This document shows positions 18,501 through 25,840 of a stretch of DNA of 64,000 nt, piece after piece. The translations under genes and the position numbers were made by a program. The notes beneath the pieces are model-generated. The model saw only the letters and a program-made list of their open reading frames with translations, searched no databases and was not told the DNA's origin. This stretch comes from a bacterium (lineage in GTDB: Bacteria > Myxococcota_A > UBA9160 > UBA4427), in the NCBI GenBank assembly GCA_024742285.1, contig JANSYR010000002.1, positions 434,001 to 498,000 of the forward strand, read 5' to 3'. The first letter of the stretch is position 1. Each line of letters begins with the position of its first letter.

Positions 18501-18974
18501 CTCCCGGTCCTGCCGCCGCTCACGCCCGTGGACCGAGCGCGCGTCCAGATGATGCGGCTGCGTCGTCAGGGGTTCGGCTATCTGGGCGAGTGGGCCCGGA
18601 ACCAGCTGAAGTGGCGGCGAGAGCGCTGGGAAGCCCGGTTCGGCGAGAGCGAAGAGAACGGCGGGCAGGGCGAGGACGTCTTCCACAACGTCGCAATCGA
18701 GCAGGCCTTCCGTGCCGCCCTGCCGCGGTACCAGATGCGGCAGTACGCGGGCCACGTGCATCTCTTCCGGCCGAAGCTGGATCGGGCGTACGTACTCGGA
18801 CCCGATCGCGTGCTCAACTCGGAGAAGCTCTGGGTCTACCCCGACAACGGATGGACGCCCTGGGTCGGCTCGCTCGAGGTTTCCGAGATGCCCGGAAACC
18901 ACGACAGCATGGTCCTCGAGCCCAACGTGCGGGTCATGGCGTCGCGCCTGCGCGAGCTGATCGAGTCCTGCTGA
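12504..18974 (+). CDS. type I polyketide synthase, KS-AT-KR-DH-ACP-TE
   Basis: About 2156 aa. KS: TACSTS active Cys (about 181), ECHGTGT (about 316) and KTNIGHLD (about 357). AT: GQSLGE nucleophile Ser (about 634) with RAGHS in place of the common HAFH or YASH, so the extender unit is uncertain. A structural KR half (about 915-1160) is followed by catalytic KR with GGLGGLG (about 1183) and LYSSTSAI and YVAANAF. DH has DEHRTAAGEALFPGAGY, with the catalytic His about 1430. ACP has FFDLGGHSLI (about 1812). TE has GFSGGG (about 1968) and a final His in GNHDS. There is no ER or MT. The KR-before-DH order differs from the textbook order. The TE makes it the terminal enzyme, probably accepting the acyl group of the upstream NRPS. 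The start is ATG 12504 behind AGAGAGGG; carrier domains need a PPTase such as that at 26201. Confidence 0.93.
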   Translation: MSEEGPGENDIAIVGMALRVPGANTPAAFWDNLRNGVESIVDYDEETILASGESPAALRNPAYVRRGGALSDVKLFDREFFGFSPKEAAILDPQHRHFMELCWEALEDAGHTPKRFDGQIGLYGGCGMGSYFYFNVCSNRDLVDSVGLFLLRHTGNDKDFLATRVSYVLDLKGPSVNVQTACSTSLVATHLAAQSLLSGECDLALAGGVTIQFPTEAGYIFKDGEVLSPDGHCHAFDHRAAGTILTSGGGVVALRRLEDALEDGDDVYAVIKGSAVNNDGGQKVGYLAPSVDGQAAAMTEAYTVGEVDPATIGMIECHGTGTYMGDPIEISALTQAFRGSESEGATENQFCRIGSVKTNIGHLDTAAGVVGLIKAALSVRNRQIPPSLGYESPNPEIGFGNTPFLVNETLTDWHSTDGAPRRAAVNSLGVGGTNAHVVIEEAPAASPSASDSDGSVLLQLSARSNKALDGACGRLASYLEANPDVPLADVAFSLQQTREELERRRVLVARDRAQAIELLEELDPRRVFTHQVPEMRPSIVFMFTGAGSQYPNMGRDLYENEPVFREHADRGFDLYEERTGFDLRSLVYPDAADVEKSESLLMETPRQLPAIFIIEYAIVQLWRSKGVEPSMLIGQSLGENVASCVAGVVSYEACLDWMILRGRLTDETPAGAMVAVTLPADEISAHLGDECDLALVNAPGLCVASGAEAAVEALEKRLGDAEIDYQRVPVARAGHSRLFEPILDEFRRFIEKLDLQPPKIPIVSNRTGKILTDEEATDPDYWVGHLRHTVLLSQSLDTILETPGRVLVEVGPGQTLGSFARQQPRASTANILASLRHRADTIDDRDFLLVNRGRLWASGLDVELEALYEGQTRRKVRLPTYAWDHQSYFIDRVEAESGSVDEGLPEHLDDIADWSYVPTWQPTAVDPRRAETPETWLIFMDHAGIGRRLRKRLEALGHVVVCVFEADSFRKRSENEYSLAPELGREGYEALVKDLAAHGRAPSRIVHLWLTTDSERFRPGSSFFHENLQNGFYSLYFLARALAEENLPGAVHINVVSNGLQRVLDGDGPLYPEKATVLGPVKVIPREFPDVTCKSIDVNLPDAGRGAWRARLLGGRGSDGGRPASLDEVAEALEAELLAPCESELVAHRGGERFVQRFEASPLAERRAEVESGLRAGGTYLVTGGLGGLGATLADRLAREVEGVRLVLVGRTPLPPTEEWDAIVASAAPNDRNATKIRRVRALEAAGAEVMTFAADVTNLEEMRRCVGEAKGRFGGIDGIFHVAGEVADELIQLKVDADIERVFGPKIHGTQVLDGLLEEAGVELFVLYSSTSAITAPPGQVDYVAANAFLDAFAQSRRDHPTRTLAINWGIWNEVGLAASTFGSNDQDDTESQVAPVDHPFFDSRVVDSHGHTGFLKSYSPQRDWILDEHRTAAGEALFPGAGYPELARAALAEYGETGPFEIQDLYFLRPLYVPDGEVRDVRVQLKPTDTGYQLKVRTRDRIEGRVAWVLAGEARLELGGDHAGHSIDLPSIDARCTANRSTVNQLGHASGQEEHVRFGPRWRVLRQVLYGDGEALARIEIPEAFAGDLDEYHVHPAMLDYATGYAMELIDGYDPADGLWIPVSYGRIVVHAPLERQVSSWVRLRSANDEFASFDVVVADESGRVLFEAEDFTIKRLPEPVDLGEGIDPATSDIEFEAARRADGDDDLSPAELQLRRNYEAGIGPEEGTEALLRAIAGHADPQVAISSIDLQYLLRQAERVTAESSGGGARFERPDLESEYAEPRDEIEKTLVSLWEEMLGVQGLGIHDSFFDLGGHSLIAVRFFSKIKKTYRVDFPISVLFEAPTIEGCAALIRDAMGDDGSVTAAADGEARAPRTRFKHLVAMDAGEGAGGPNPPFFLVAGMFGNVLNLRHLAALVGTDRPFYGLQARGLYGDEQPHETFEEMASAYLEEIRTVQPEGPYYIGGFSGGGITAFEMAHQLEAAGEEVALLVMLDSILPVLPPLTPVDRARVQMMRLRRQGFGYLGEWARNQLKWRRERWEARFGESEENGGQGEDVFHNVAIEQAFRAALPRYQMRQYAGHVHLFRPKLDRAYVLGPDRVLNSEKLWVYPDNGWTPWVGSLEVSEMPGNHDSMVLEPNVRVMASRLRELIESC

Positions 18975-19150
18975 CGCCCCGGGCGGAAGGGCACGGCAGG
19001 CAGTCGCAGATTCCCGGCAATCTCGGACACGAAACGGGTCCGAGCGGGTACTCACCCGGCAGACCGCGGTCCGAGAAGGCACGCGGCGGCCGGTGACGAG
19101 CGCCTCGTTCCGGGGCTGAGGTAAGCTGGCCGACAGGGGGAGAACGCAGT

Positions 19151-20212
19151 ATGGGAGAGATCTCTGACGCCCTGGCGAGGGCTTCCGACGAGGAGCGCCA
19201 ACAGGCGCCTCGTGAGGAATCGCCGCGCCGCGCGCAGAGTCCCCAGCCGTCTCCTGGCTCCGATGCGCGCGATCTGATCGCCGCCCGGGCTCGCGCGGAG
19301 TCGTCCTCGGTGGCCGAGCAGGTACGGCCGCCGGCGCCGCCGCCGGAGCGGCCTGCGGCACCGACCCCGGAGCAGCCGAAGCCGGAGCTGCGGCATCCGA
19401 TTCCGCTCGGAGAGGGGCCGGACCGGATCGCGCGGATCTGCGCCGTCGACCCGCACGGATCGACGGCGGTGCGCTTCCGTCACGTGGCCGTTCGGATGCG
19501 CGGCCGTCTGGACGCCGCCCGAGAACCCTCGGTGCTCGTCACGAGCGCGCTTCCCGGAGAGGGTAAGACGACCGTCGCGCTGAATCTCGCGGTGGCCCTC
19601 GCGTCGATCGCCCCGGGCTGTCGGATCGCGCTCGTCGACCTCGATCTGCGTCGCGGAAGGATCGCCAACATTCTCGGCTACCAGGCCAAGGTCGGGATCG
19701 AGCAGGTGCTCTCGGGCGGGCTCGAGGTCGATCAGGTCGCCGTCCCGACGGACGTGGGGCGCCTCGAGTTCCTTCCGACCACGAGCTACGTCTCCGACGC
19801 CCACCGCCTCCTGGGCGGCTTCATCGGTTCGCTCATGAAGCAGCTCCACAGTCGCTACGACTACGTCGTCTGCGACGGACCGCCGGTTCTCCCGGTTCCC
19901 GACGTGCCGTTGATCATGCCCCACGTGGGCGGCACGCTCGCGATCGCCGCCTCTGGCCGGACGCGACACAAGGCCTTCCGCGAGATGATGGATCTGCTCA
20001 AGGGAGGGACCATGTTCGGCGTCTTCCTGAACGAGAGCCCGTCTCGAGGCGCGGCCGATCACTACGCCTACGGCGCCTACGGTCTGCGTGAGCCGGCGGT
20101 CGAGGAAGTCCCCGAGGAGCTGGCCGAGACGGCCGCAGACGAGTCGGACGGGTTCGACGAGCTCGCGTCCGCGACCGAACGCGCGGCCATCGAGGAGGTT
20201 CGGCGGGCATGA
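19151..20212 (+). CDS. bacterial tyrosine-kinase-type ATPase (CpsD/Wzc C-terminal class)
   Basis: 353 aa. A disordered Pro/Glu-rich N-terminus (1-90) precedes a MinD-like ATPase with Walker A ALPGEGKTT (about 132-140), Walker A' VDLDLRR (about 161) and Walker B YDYVVCDGPP (about 236). A small tyrosine cluster (HYAYGAYG) sits near residue 303, and the tail is acidic. This matches the cytoplasmic autokinase half of a polysaccharide co-polymerase pair. Through phosphorylation cycles it controls chain length and export with its membrane partner, the next gene, which it overlaps by 4 nt. AGGGGGAGA precedes the ATG. It lies 176 nt after the PKS, so it probably has its own promoter. Confidence 0.85.
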   Translation: MGEISDALARASDEERQQAPREESPRRAQSPQPSPGSDARDLIAARARAESSSVAEQVRPPAPPPERPAAPTPEQPKPELRHPIPLGEGPDRIARICAVDPHGSTAVRFRHVAVRMRGRLDAAREPSVLVTSALPGEGKTTVALNLAVALASIAPGCRIALVDLDLRRGRIANILGYQAKVGIEQVLSGGLEVDQVAVPTDVGRLEFLPTTSYVSDAHRLLGGFIGSLMKQLHSRYDYVVCDGPPVLPVPDVPLIMPHVGGTLAIAASGRTRHKAFREMMDLLKGGTMFGVFLNESPSRGAADHYAYGAYGLREPAVEEVPEELAETAADESDGFDELASATERAAIEEVRRA

Positions 20213-21645
20213 CGGGCGATCCCGGAAGCGGAGCCTTCATCGACGACGGCCAGGGCGACGTCATCGCGCTGCCGGGATTCGCGACGGATCCCGCCGGCAT
20301 CCTGCGGCGACGCTGGAAGTGGATGCTCGCGGTGATCGTGCTCGGCCTCGCCGGCTGCGCGGCGTTCGTCTACACCCAGGAGCCGTCGTTCACCTCCCGC
20401 GCCACCGTGATGGTCTCGAGCCAGCGGATCTCGGAGCAGTTCGTCACTTCCACGGTCGAGACCGACCAGCTGGAGAAGGTGAGTGCGATCGTCGGCGAGC
20501 TTCTGTCTCGCAACAAGCTGGCCGCGCTGATCGAGAAGTTCGGGATCTACGAACCCGACGAGGAGAACGGGGAAGAGGAGCTCACCCTCGCCGAGAAGGT
20601 CGCTCTGCTCCGCTCGAAGATCCGCATCGCGCCGGACTACTCGAACGCTCCGGTCATCGGAGCGAACAGCACGTCCACCGTATTCGAAGTCGTGTTCACG
20701 GGGTCGGATCCGCAGACCGCGGCGGCCGTCGCGAACGAGCTCGCCATGGGCTTCACGGACATCCACCTGCGTCTCCGCAGCCGCCAGGCGAGACTCACGA
20801 CCGAGTTCCTGCGGCGCGAGCTCGAGCGCGTGGAAGTCGAGCTCTTGCGCCAGGAGCGAGCGATCACCGAGTTCAAGCAGGCCCACCGCGGCGAGCTCCC
20901 GAGCGAGCTCGCGACGGCCCTCGGACGGCTCGACCGAATGCAGAGCGAACGACAATCGCTCGCGCTGCAGGTCGCCGAGGCCGAGAGTCGACTGGTGAGC
21001 CTGCGCGAGAGCGGGAACGACGTCGCACCGGATTCGCCGGAAGCCCTGCTGCGAACGCTGAAGAACCGGGAGAAGGAGCAGCTGGCGCTCTACACCCCGG
21101 ATCATCCGAATCTCGTGTCGCTTCGGAACCAGATCGCGTCCGTCGAGGCGCAGATCGCGGAGCGGTCCGAGGCCGCGGACGACGAAGTCGAGGACGTTTC
21201 GCTTCCGGCCGCGGCCGCGCGGCTGACGATCACCGAGCTCCGCCGACAGCTGTCGGAGACGATCGCCGAGATCGAGGAGCTCGATCGTCGCGTGGCCCTC
21301 GTCCCGGTGCGCGAGGAAGAGCTCACCGGCATGGAGCAGCGCGCGCAGATCCTGCGCGAGGACCACCAGGAGTTCCTGCGCAAGGTGAATCAGGCGAAGC
21401 TGGCGCAGGCCGTCGAGTCCGCCCAGCAGGGCGAACGCGCGACGATCCTCGACTCGGCCGTGCCGCCGAACGAGCCGGACACCAAGGTCATCCTCTACGT
21501 GATCGTGCTGATCGTCGCGACCTTCGGTGGCTCGGTCGCCATCGCGATCCTTCTCGAGCTCGTCGACTCGGTCATCGTCTCGGCGAGCGAGATCGAGGCG
21601 TCGTATCGGGTGCCGGTGGTCGGCTCGATCTCGCGGCTCGGATAG
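20209..21645 (+). CDS. Wzz/GumC-type polysaccharide co-polymerase
   Basis: 478 aa with the characteristic topology: a short cytoplasmic N-terminus, TM1 (about residues 41-60, WMLAVIVLGLAGCAAFV), a long periplasmic part rich in alpha-helical coiled coil (about 190-300 and 330-415), and TM2 near the C-terminus (about 424-447). Members oligomerise around the export or polymerisation machinery and set chain length. It overlaps the kinase gene upstream and is followed by an exosortase-like gene and EpsI, a combination typical of exosortase-linked exopolysaccharide loci. Confidence 0.88.
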   Translation: MTGDPGSGAFIDDGQGDVIALPGFATDPAGILRRRWKWMLAVIVLGLAGCAAFVYTQEPSFTSRATVMVSSQRISEQFVTSTVETDQLEKVSAIVGELLSRNKLAALIEKFGIYEPDEENGEEELTLAEKVALLRSKIRIAPDYSNAPVIGANSTSTVFEVVFTGSDPQTAAAVANELAMGFTDIHLRLRSRQARLTTEFLRRELERVEVELLRQERAITEFKQAHRGELPSELATALGRLDRMQSERQSLALQVAEAESRLVSLRESGNDVAPDSPEALLRTLKNREKEQLALYTPDHPNLVSLRNQIASVEAQIAERSEAADDEVEDVSLPAAAARLTITELRRQLSETIAEIEELDRRVALVPVREEELTGMEQRAQILREDHQEFLRKVNQAKLAQAVESAQQGERATILDSAVPPNEPDTKVILYVIVLIVATFGGSVAIAILLELVDSVIVSASEIEASYRVPVVGSISRLG

Positions 21646-21680
21646 GCCGCGTTCCGGGCGACCCGATCGTGACGGATGGG

Positions 21681-22535
21681 ATGCAGCGGGAGGTCGGGCC
21701 GGAGACGGCTCTGTGGGATCGCGCGGCAGCGCCCTGGGTCGTGGGTCTCGGTCTGGTCGTGGCCTTCTGGCCCGCGCTGCTCGAGCTGTTCGGGCATCTC
21801 GCGACCCATGCGTGGTCGCGCACCGCGCTCGTCTTCCCCTGGCTTTGCTACGTCGCGATCCGCTGCGAACGTCGGCGGGGCCCCGACCGGCCTCGCACCG
21901 GATCACGCCTCGCGATCTGGTCCGCACTCGGAATCGGTCTGCTGATCGAGCTCGTGGCCGTCGCAGGCGACGTGGTGCGCCTCGGCCGTCTCGGCGGTCT
22001 CGTGGCGCTCTTCGGCGTCTCGTGGGGCGCGGGCTGGATCGGTCTGCGGACGGCGCTGCTCCTCGTCTGGACGATTCCGTTGCCGGCCATGCTGATGCGG
22101 GTCGCGAGCCCGCGCCTCGAGATTTTCTGGGCGGGCATCGCCGCTGCGCTCGTCCCGGACGTCTCGATGGTGCCGATCGACCGCGGCGCGATCCTTCGAT
22201 CGGAGGCCAGCGAGCTGCTGCTGCTGGCGCCGGACGGCGGTCTGGCGCTCGGCTTCGGACTGGCGGGACTCGGCTTCTTCGGCGCCGTCGTGCACGGGGC
22301 GGATCTGAAGCGCGCGGTCGCGAGCGCGATCCTGTGGTCGCTGATCTGGATCCCGCTTCAGCTCTGCATCGTGACGGGGGCGACGATTGCGCTCTCTCTC
22401 GGGGCCGACAGCCGGGTCACCGAGGCGATCCTGACGCAGACGGGGTGGATCGTCGTGGTCGTCGGGGGCGTCGCCCTCTCTCTTCGGGCATGGGCGATGT
22501 CCGGGGACGAACGTGAAAAGGGGGGCGGGAAGTGA
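21681..22535 (+). CDS. exosortase-like integral membrane protein, apparently without the catalytic triad
   Basis: About 284 aa with about 8 hydrophobic segments. Length, hydropathy and position directly before EpsI (4-nt overlap) match the exosortase/EpsH family, whose members cut and transfer PEP-CTERM proteins in the membrane. Where exosortases show an EACSG-like motif with the active Cys, this protein reads SEASELLLLAP (about 176-186), with no Cys there. I also see no Arg or His in the two last membrane segments where the other triad members would be expected. It may be a non-catalytic subunit for polymer export, or a divergent family. Start: ATG 21681 preferred; GTG 21669 is possible, and neither has a strong ribosome site. 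The assignment rests on context as much as sequence. Confidence 0.65.
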   Translation: MQREVGPETALWDRAAAPWVVGLGLVVAFWPALLELFGHLATHAWSRTALVFPWLCYVAIRCERRRGPDRPRTGSRLAIWSALGIGLLIELVAVAGDVVRLGRLGGLVALFGVSWGAGWIGLRTALLLVWTIPLPAMLMRVASPRLEIFWAGIAAALVPDVSMVPIDRGAILRSEASELLLLAPDGGLALGFGLAGLGFFGAVVHGADLKRAVASAILWSLIWIPLQLCIVTGATIALSLGADSRVTEAILTQTGWIVVVVGGVALSLRAWAMSGDEREKGGGK

Positions 22536-23218
22536 ACGCACGACGAGGCGAAGCCATCGCCCTGATCTCGATCCTGTGTCTCACCGCGATCGTCTCGTGG
22601 GCCTTCCTGCTGCGGCCCGTCGCGGAGCACGACCCGACGTCCTTCGATCGGCTCCCCCGGATTCTGAACGACTGGATCTCGATCGACCTTGAGATGGACG
22701 ACGACGTTTCGGAGATCCTCGGCGCCGACCACAACCTCCAGCGCGCCTATCAGCACCCGCTCGGGTATCACGTCTTCGTCTACATCGGCTACTACGACAC
22801 GTCGAGCGGAGGCGCCCCCGAGCACACGCCGGACGTCTGCTACCCGGCTCAGGGATGGCAGATCCTCGATTCGGTCCAGCAACGCGTCGGAGGAGAAGAA
22901 GGACTCGTGATGCGCGAGCTGCTCGTCGAGCGCGGAGGCGAGCAGCGCCTCGTTCACTTCTGGTACCGGACGAAGACGGCTTCGGGCATCACGTCCGTCA
23001 CGGGGCTCCGGTTGTCGCACGTGGTCGGTCGCATGACGGAGAACCGGGGCGATGGAGCGCTGATCCGCGTGAGCACGGCGATCGGCGAGGGTGGCGTGAC
23101 GGCGGCGCGGCTTCGTCTGTTCGGGATCGATCGGGCCGTGGAGGCCTCGGTCGATCAGGTCTGGCCGCAGCCACGCGAGGGCGGGAGCGAGAGCGCGAGA
23201 ACGCTGGGCGCGATCTAG
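22532..23218 (+). CDS. epsI: EpsI-family exosortase-associated protein (DUF3485)
   Basis: 228 aa. One N-terminal membrane segment (about 9-28) is followed by a periplasmic domain with the EpsI hallmark: RAYQHPLG, then VYIGYYDT, then HTPDVCYPAQGW (about 94-105), a conserved Cys/Pro/Gly/Trp block, and later VHFWYRT. The family accompanies exosortases or their EpsH relatives in exopolysaccharide operons; its biochemical role is unknown. It overlaps the preceding gene by 4 nt and ends the + strand operon, 47 nt before a convergent aldo/keto reductase. Confidence 0.85.
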   Translation: MNARRGEAIALISILCLTAIVSWAFLLRPVAEHDPTSFDRLPRILNDWISIDLEMDDDVSEILGADHNLQRAYQHPLGYHVFVYIGYYDTSSGGAPEHTPDVCYPAQGWQILDSVQQRVGGEEGLVMRELLVERGGEQRLVHFWYRTKTASGITSVTGLRLSHVVGRMTENRGDGALIRVSTAIGEGGVTAARLRLFGIDRAVEASVDQVWPQPREGGSESARTLGAI

Positions 23219-23265
23219 GGGCAGCACGAGGCACGCGCCCGGGGCCAGGGGGGTTGCGTCGCGGC

Positions 23266-24576
23266 TCAGACCCGCTTGAGCCGCGTATGGGTGTCCCGCG
23301 TCAGGGAGGCGATGTCGAGGCCGGACGGGCACGCGGTGGCACAAGGGGCGCCGCTGCACGAGAGGCAGCTCGCGCCGTTCCGCTCCAACCGGCCGTACTC
23401 GTCCGCGGCGATGGCCGGCTGCTGGTAGTCGAGCGCGTACATCCGTGTCCGCATCACGTCGGCGATCGCCACGCCGGCTGGGCAGCTCGACAGGCAATCC
23501 CCGCATCCGACCAGGCAGCTCGACCCTGCATTCCGATGGAGGTAGCGGGAGAGCAGGGCGAGGTCCTCCCGGTCGGGGGACTCGGCGCCGGAGGCCTCGA
23601 CGTATTCGTCGATCATCTCGCGACTGGTCATCGACACGACCAGGCCGTGGACGGACGGCTCCGAGAGGACCCACCGGAAAGCGGCCTGGGAGAACGTCCG
23701 CCCGGGCCGCTCGAAATCGCGCATGTCGTTCAGTCGCGCGCCCTTGAGCGTCTTCATGACCATGACGCCCACCCCCTCCCGGTGCGCTCGCTGGAGCACT
23801 TCCGGGAGGCGATTCTGACTCGTCACGATGTCGAGGCTGGGCAGCCACTCGCTGAGGTAGCGCTTGGCCTCGTCCTTGAAGCTGGGCTGCTGGGCGAAGT
23901 TGTAGGCGACGAGGAAGACGTCGACGAGCTTCTCGTCGAGCACGTAGTCCATGCACTCCGTGAGCCGCTGGGCGTGTCCCGACATGCCGACGGCCCGGAT
24001 CTTGCCCTGCTCCCTGGCACGGGTCACGAACGACTGCCATTCCTCGCTGGCCACGCGCGCGACGTCGTTCACCGCGTGATTCATGTAGATGTCGATGTAG
24101 TCGGTCTCGAGGCGGCGGAGGCTCTCCTCGAGCACCCGCATCTGCTGCGCGGCCGAGTGCGACGTCTCCGCGACGAACTTGCTGGTCAGGGTGACGCGGT
24201 CGCGGCGGCCGCGGAGGGCGCGCCCCAGGACGTGTTCCGCTCGACCGTTCGTGTAGCTCTCGGCGGTGTCGAAATGGGTGATGCCGCGATCGAGGGCGTG
24301 GTGGATCAGACGTTCGTCGGATTCGAGGCTGAACGTGCCGAAGCTGATGTCCGGGACCTCGATTCCGGTGCGACCGAGGACCACCCGACGACGGATGCCG
24401 GCGGTCTCGGGCGGGTCGAGGGCCGTCATGCTCGCGGCCGCGGGGCCGGCGGCGGTCAGGGTCGTGCCGAGCGCACCGCTGGCCCGAAGGAAATCGCGAC
24501 GCGTCCAGTCGGAGGACCCGGCCTCGTTCGGCGTGCCTTCGTCGATCGGTCTGGCGTCAGGGCGGCGGCGTCTCAA
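23266..24576 (-). CDS. Tat-exported aldo/keto reductase with C-terminal iron-sulfur domain
   Basis: 436 aa from TTG 24576, chosen because GAGGAGG lies 5 nt upstream. The N-terminus contains the twin-arginine motif TRRDFL (about 23-28) and a hydrophobic stretch. The AKR barrel follows: FDTAESY with catalytic Asp/Tyr (about 97-103), then TSKFV with Lys and an MNHAVND loop. After about residue 345 comes a Cys-rich domain with C-x3-C-x2-C-x3-CP and C-x2-C-x4-C-x3-CP spacing, consistent with one or two [4Fe-4S] clusters. This architecture is known in the AKR superfamily, but its substrates are largely unknown. It converges on the epsI gene. A hairpin at 24660-24690 separates it from the next upstream - strand gene. 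Confidence 0.85.
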   Translation of the reverse strand: MRRRRPDARPIDEGTPNEAGSSDWTRRDFLRASGALGTTLTAAGPAAASMTALDPPETAGIRRRVVLGRTGIEVPDISFGTFSLESDERLIHHALDRGITHFDTAESYTNGRAEHVLGRALRGRRDRVTLTSKFVAETSHSAAQQMRVLEESLRRLETDYIDIYMNHAVNDVARVASEEWQSFVTRAREQGKIRAVGMSGHAQRLTECMDYVLDEKLVDVFLVAYNFAQQPSFKDEAKRYLSEWLPSLDIVTSQNRLPEVLQRAHREGVGVMVMKTLKGARLNDMRDFERPGRTFSQAAFRWVLSEPSVHGLVVSMTSREMIDEYVEASGAESPDREDLALLSRYLHRNAGSSCLVGCGDCLSSCPAGVAIADVMRTRMYALDYQQPAIAADEYGRLERNGASCLSCSGAPCATACPSGLDIASLTRDTHTRLKRV

Positions 24577-24659
24577 ACGAACCTCCTCGAACGGGAAGTG
24601 TAGGCGGTCGGAGGGCGGAGCGGAACGATCGCGGGGCCCGACTGCGTTCGCCGACGCAA

Positions 24660-24690
24660 GAAGCCCCGCACCGGGACGGTGCGGGGCTTC
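24660..24690 (-). terminator. 13-bp stem, 5-nt loop hairpin after the secreted protein gene
   Basis: Perfect inverted repeat: left arm 24660-24672 (GAAGCCCCGCACC), loop 24673-24677, right arm 24678-24690. It lies about 40 nt beyond the stop of the - strand gene ending at 24731 and 84 nt before the aldo/keto reductase start. It can serve as a transcription terminator for the former. There is no clear U-tract on either strand, so intrinsic termination may be weak. Confidence 0.6.
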
Positions 24691-24730
24691 GAGTCGTGCC
24701 GCTTTCGTGGCCCGGAGTTCCTGTTTTCGA

Positions 24731-25840
24731 CTACGGGTCGAAGCGCTCGATCTGGAGGAGGAGCGGCGGAAGGGGCGCTTCCGCGGGGCTCCCACCTCCG
24801 GAGCTGACGCCCTGGAAGATCTCGAGATCATCCCAGTACTTCGAGCCCGGACCGCCGGCCCAGACGCCGATCGTACCCTGCCGCGGTCGATTCGCGCTGG
24901 CGTCGACGCATTCGATCTGCGGCGCGCTCGGCTCGGACTCGCCGAATCGCCAGACCTTCGCGCGGATCCGGTTGTGGCTGACCTCGTCGACGACGTCGAT
25001 CTCGAAGCGGAGCCAGTCACCGGCTGCGGGGACCACGCCGGAGTCGGCCGAGGTACACGCCACGCCGGGGCGACCGACGAACCGGAAGGACTCGCCCGCC
25101 GCGCGCCCGATCCGATAGTAGGCATCGCTCGACGGATACTGGCTGTAGGTGGTGATCCCGATCTCGGCGTCGGGATGGTCGATCGCCATCCGTCCCCGGA
25201 CCTCGAAGTTCGAGCGGATGTTCCCCGCGGCGACCGCATGCGAGTGGATGTCGGAGGCGGTCGACGAGGTGGTGAGCATCCGGTTCCCGCTGTTCCAGAC
25301 GAGACGGAAGAGCGCGTCGTCGACATCGAGACTGAAGTCGGCGTCGGTATCGACCCAGCCGGGGACGACGGTGCCGGAGGAGTCGGTGTCCCAGTCGAAT
25401 CGCGCGGCTGCGCCGGCGGTCGGCGGAATCTCGGTGCCGCTTCCGGGCTCGACGGTCGGATCCTCGGGAGCCGGCGGGTCCGGCGGCAGCGGCGGAGGAG
25501 GCGTGCCATCGCCCAGTCGAACCTGGGCGTTCGACCAGTCCGAGACGCTTCCGCCCGGCCCGTACGCCCGCATCGAGATCGAGACGTCGCCATCGCCGAC
25601 TTCCACGCCGGCCGCGAAGACGCCCTGGCCGTCCGGGGTGGGGAGACCGAGGGAGGTGACCTGCGCCGCGCCGCCCGCGAGAGGCTGCACGCGAACATCG
25701 AAGGCCGTGGCATCCGTACGCGGGTGGGTCCAGTGCAGGCTCTCGAGGCGCGCTTCCGCGACCGAGGCGACCAACAGGAACGCGACCGCCAGGCCGCTGG
25801 CGTTCCCAGCGCGAACGATGTCTCGAGACCGAAGGAACAT
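24731..25840 (-). CDS. secreted protein with N-terminal fibronectin-like and C-terminal jelly-roll-like region
   Basis: 369 aa from ATG 25840 (AGAGGA 7 nt upstream). Signal peptide at about 1-32 (GLAVAFLLVASVAEA). Residues about 35-120 look like a fibronectin/Ig-like beta sandwich (LHWTHP, ISMRAYGPGG, SDWSNAQV). A Pro-rich linker follows (PPPPLPPDPPAPEDP). The C-terminal half has beta-rich patterns (WDTD, FEVRGRMAI, WLRFEIDVVDE, GTIGVWAGG) resembling concanavalin/LamG-type domains that bind carbohydrate; no catalytic motif is evident. The first domain resembles the small secreted protein at 33551. Function unknown; an exported surface or matrix-binding protein is plausible. Confidence 0.75.
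   Translation of the reverse strand: MFLRSRDIVRAGNASGLAVAFLLVASVAEARLESLHWTHPRTDATAFDVRVQPLAGGAAQVTSLGLPTPDGQGVFAAGVEVGDGDVSISMRAYGPGGSVSDWSNAQVRLGDGTPPPPLPPDPPAPEDPTVEPGSGTEIPPTAGAAARFDWDTDSSGTVVPGWVDTDADFSLDVDDALFRLVWNSGNRMLTTSSTASDIHSHAVAAGNIRSNFEVRGRMAIDHPDAEIGITTYSQYPSSDAYYRIGRAAGESFRFVGRPGVACTSADSGVVPAAGDWLRFEIDVVDEVSHNRIRAKVWRFGESEPSAPQIECVDASANRPRQGTIGVWAGGPGSKYWDDLEIFQGVSSGGGSPAEAPLPPLLLQIERFDP

Noticed and set aside
13839-19361. Very long open frame on the - strand opposite the PKS (and similar ones opposite 764-3994 and 9260-12598)
   Set aside because: These are antisense shadows of GC-rich genes: no family motifs, Arg/Asp/His-biased composition, and they lie wholly opposite genes with clear conserved domains.
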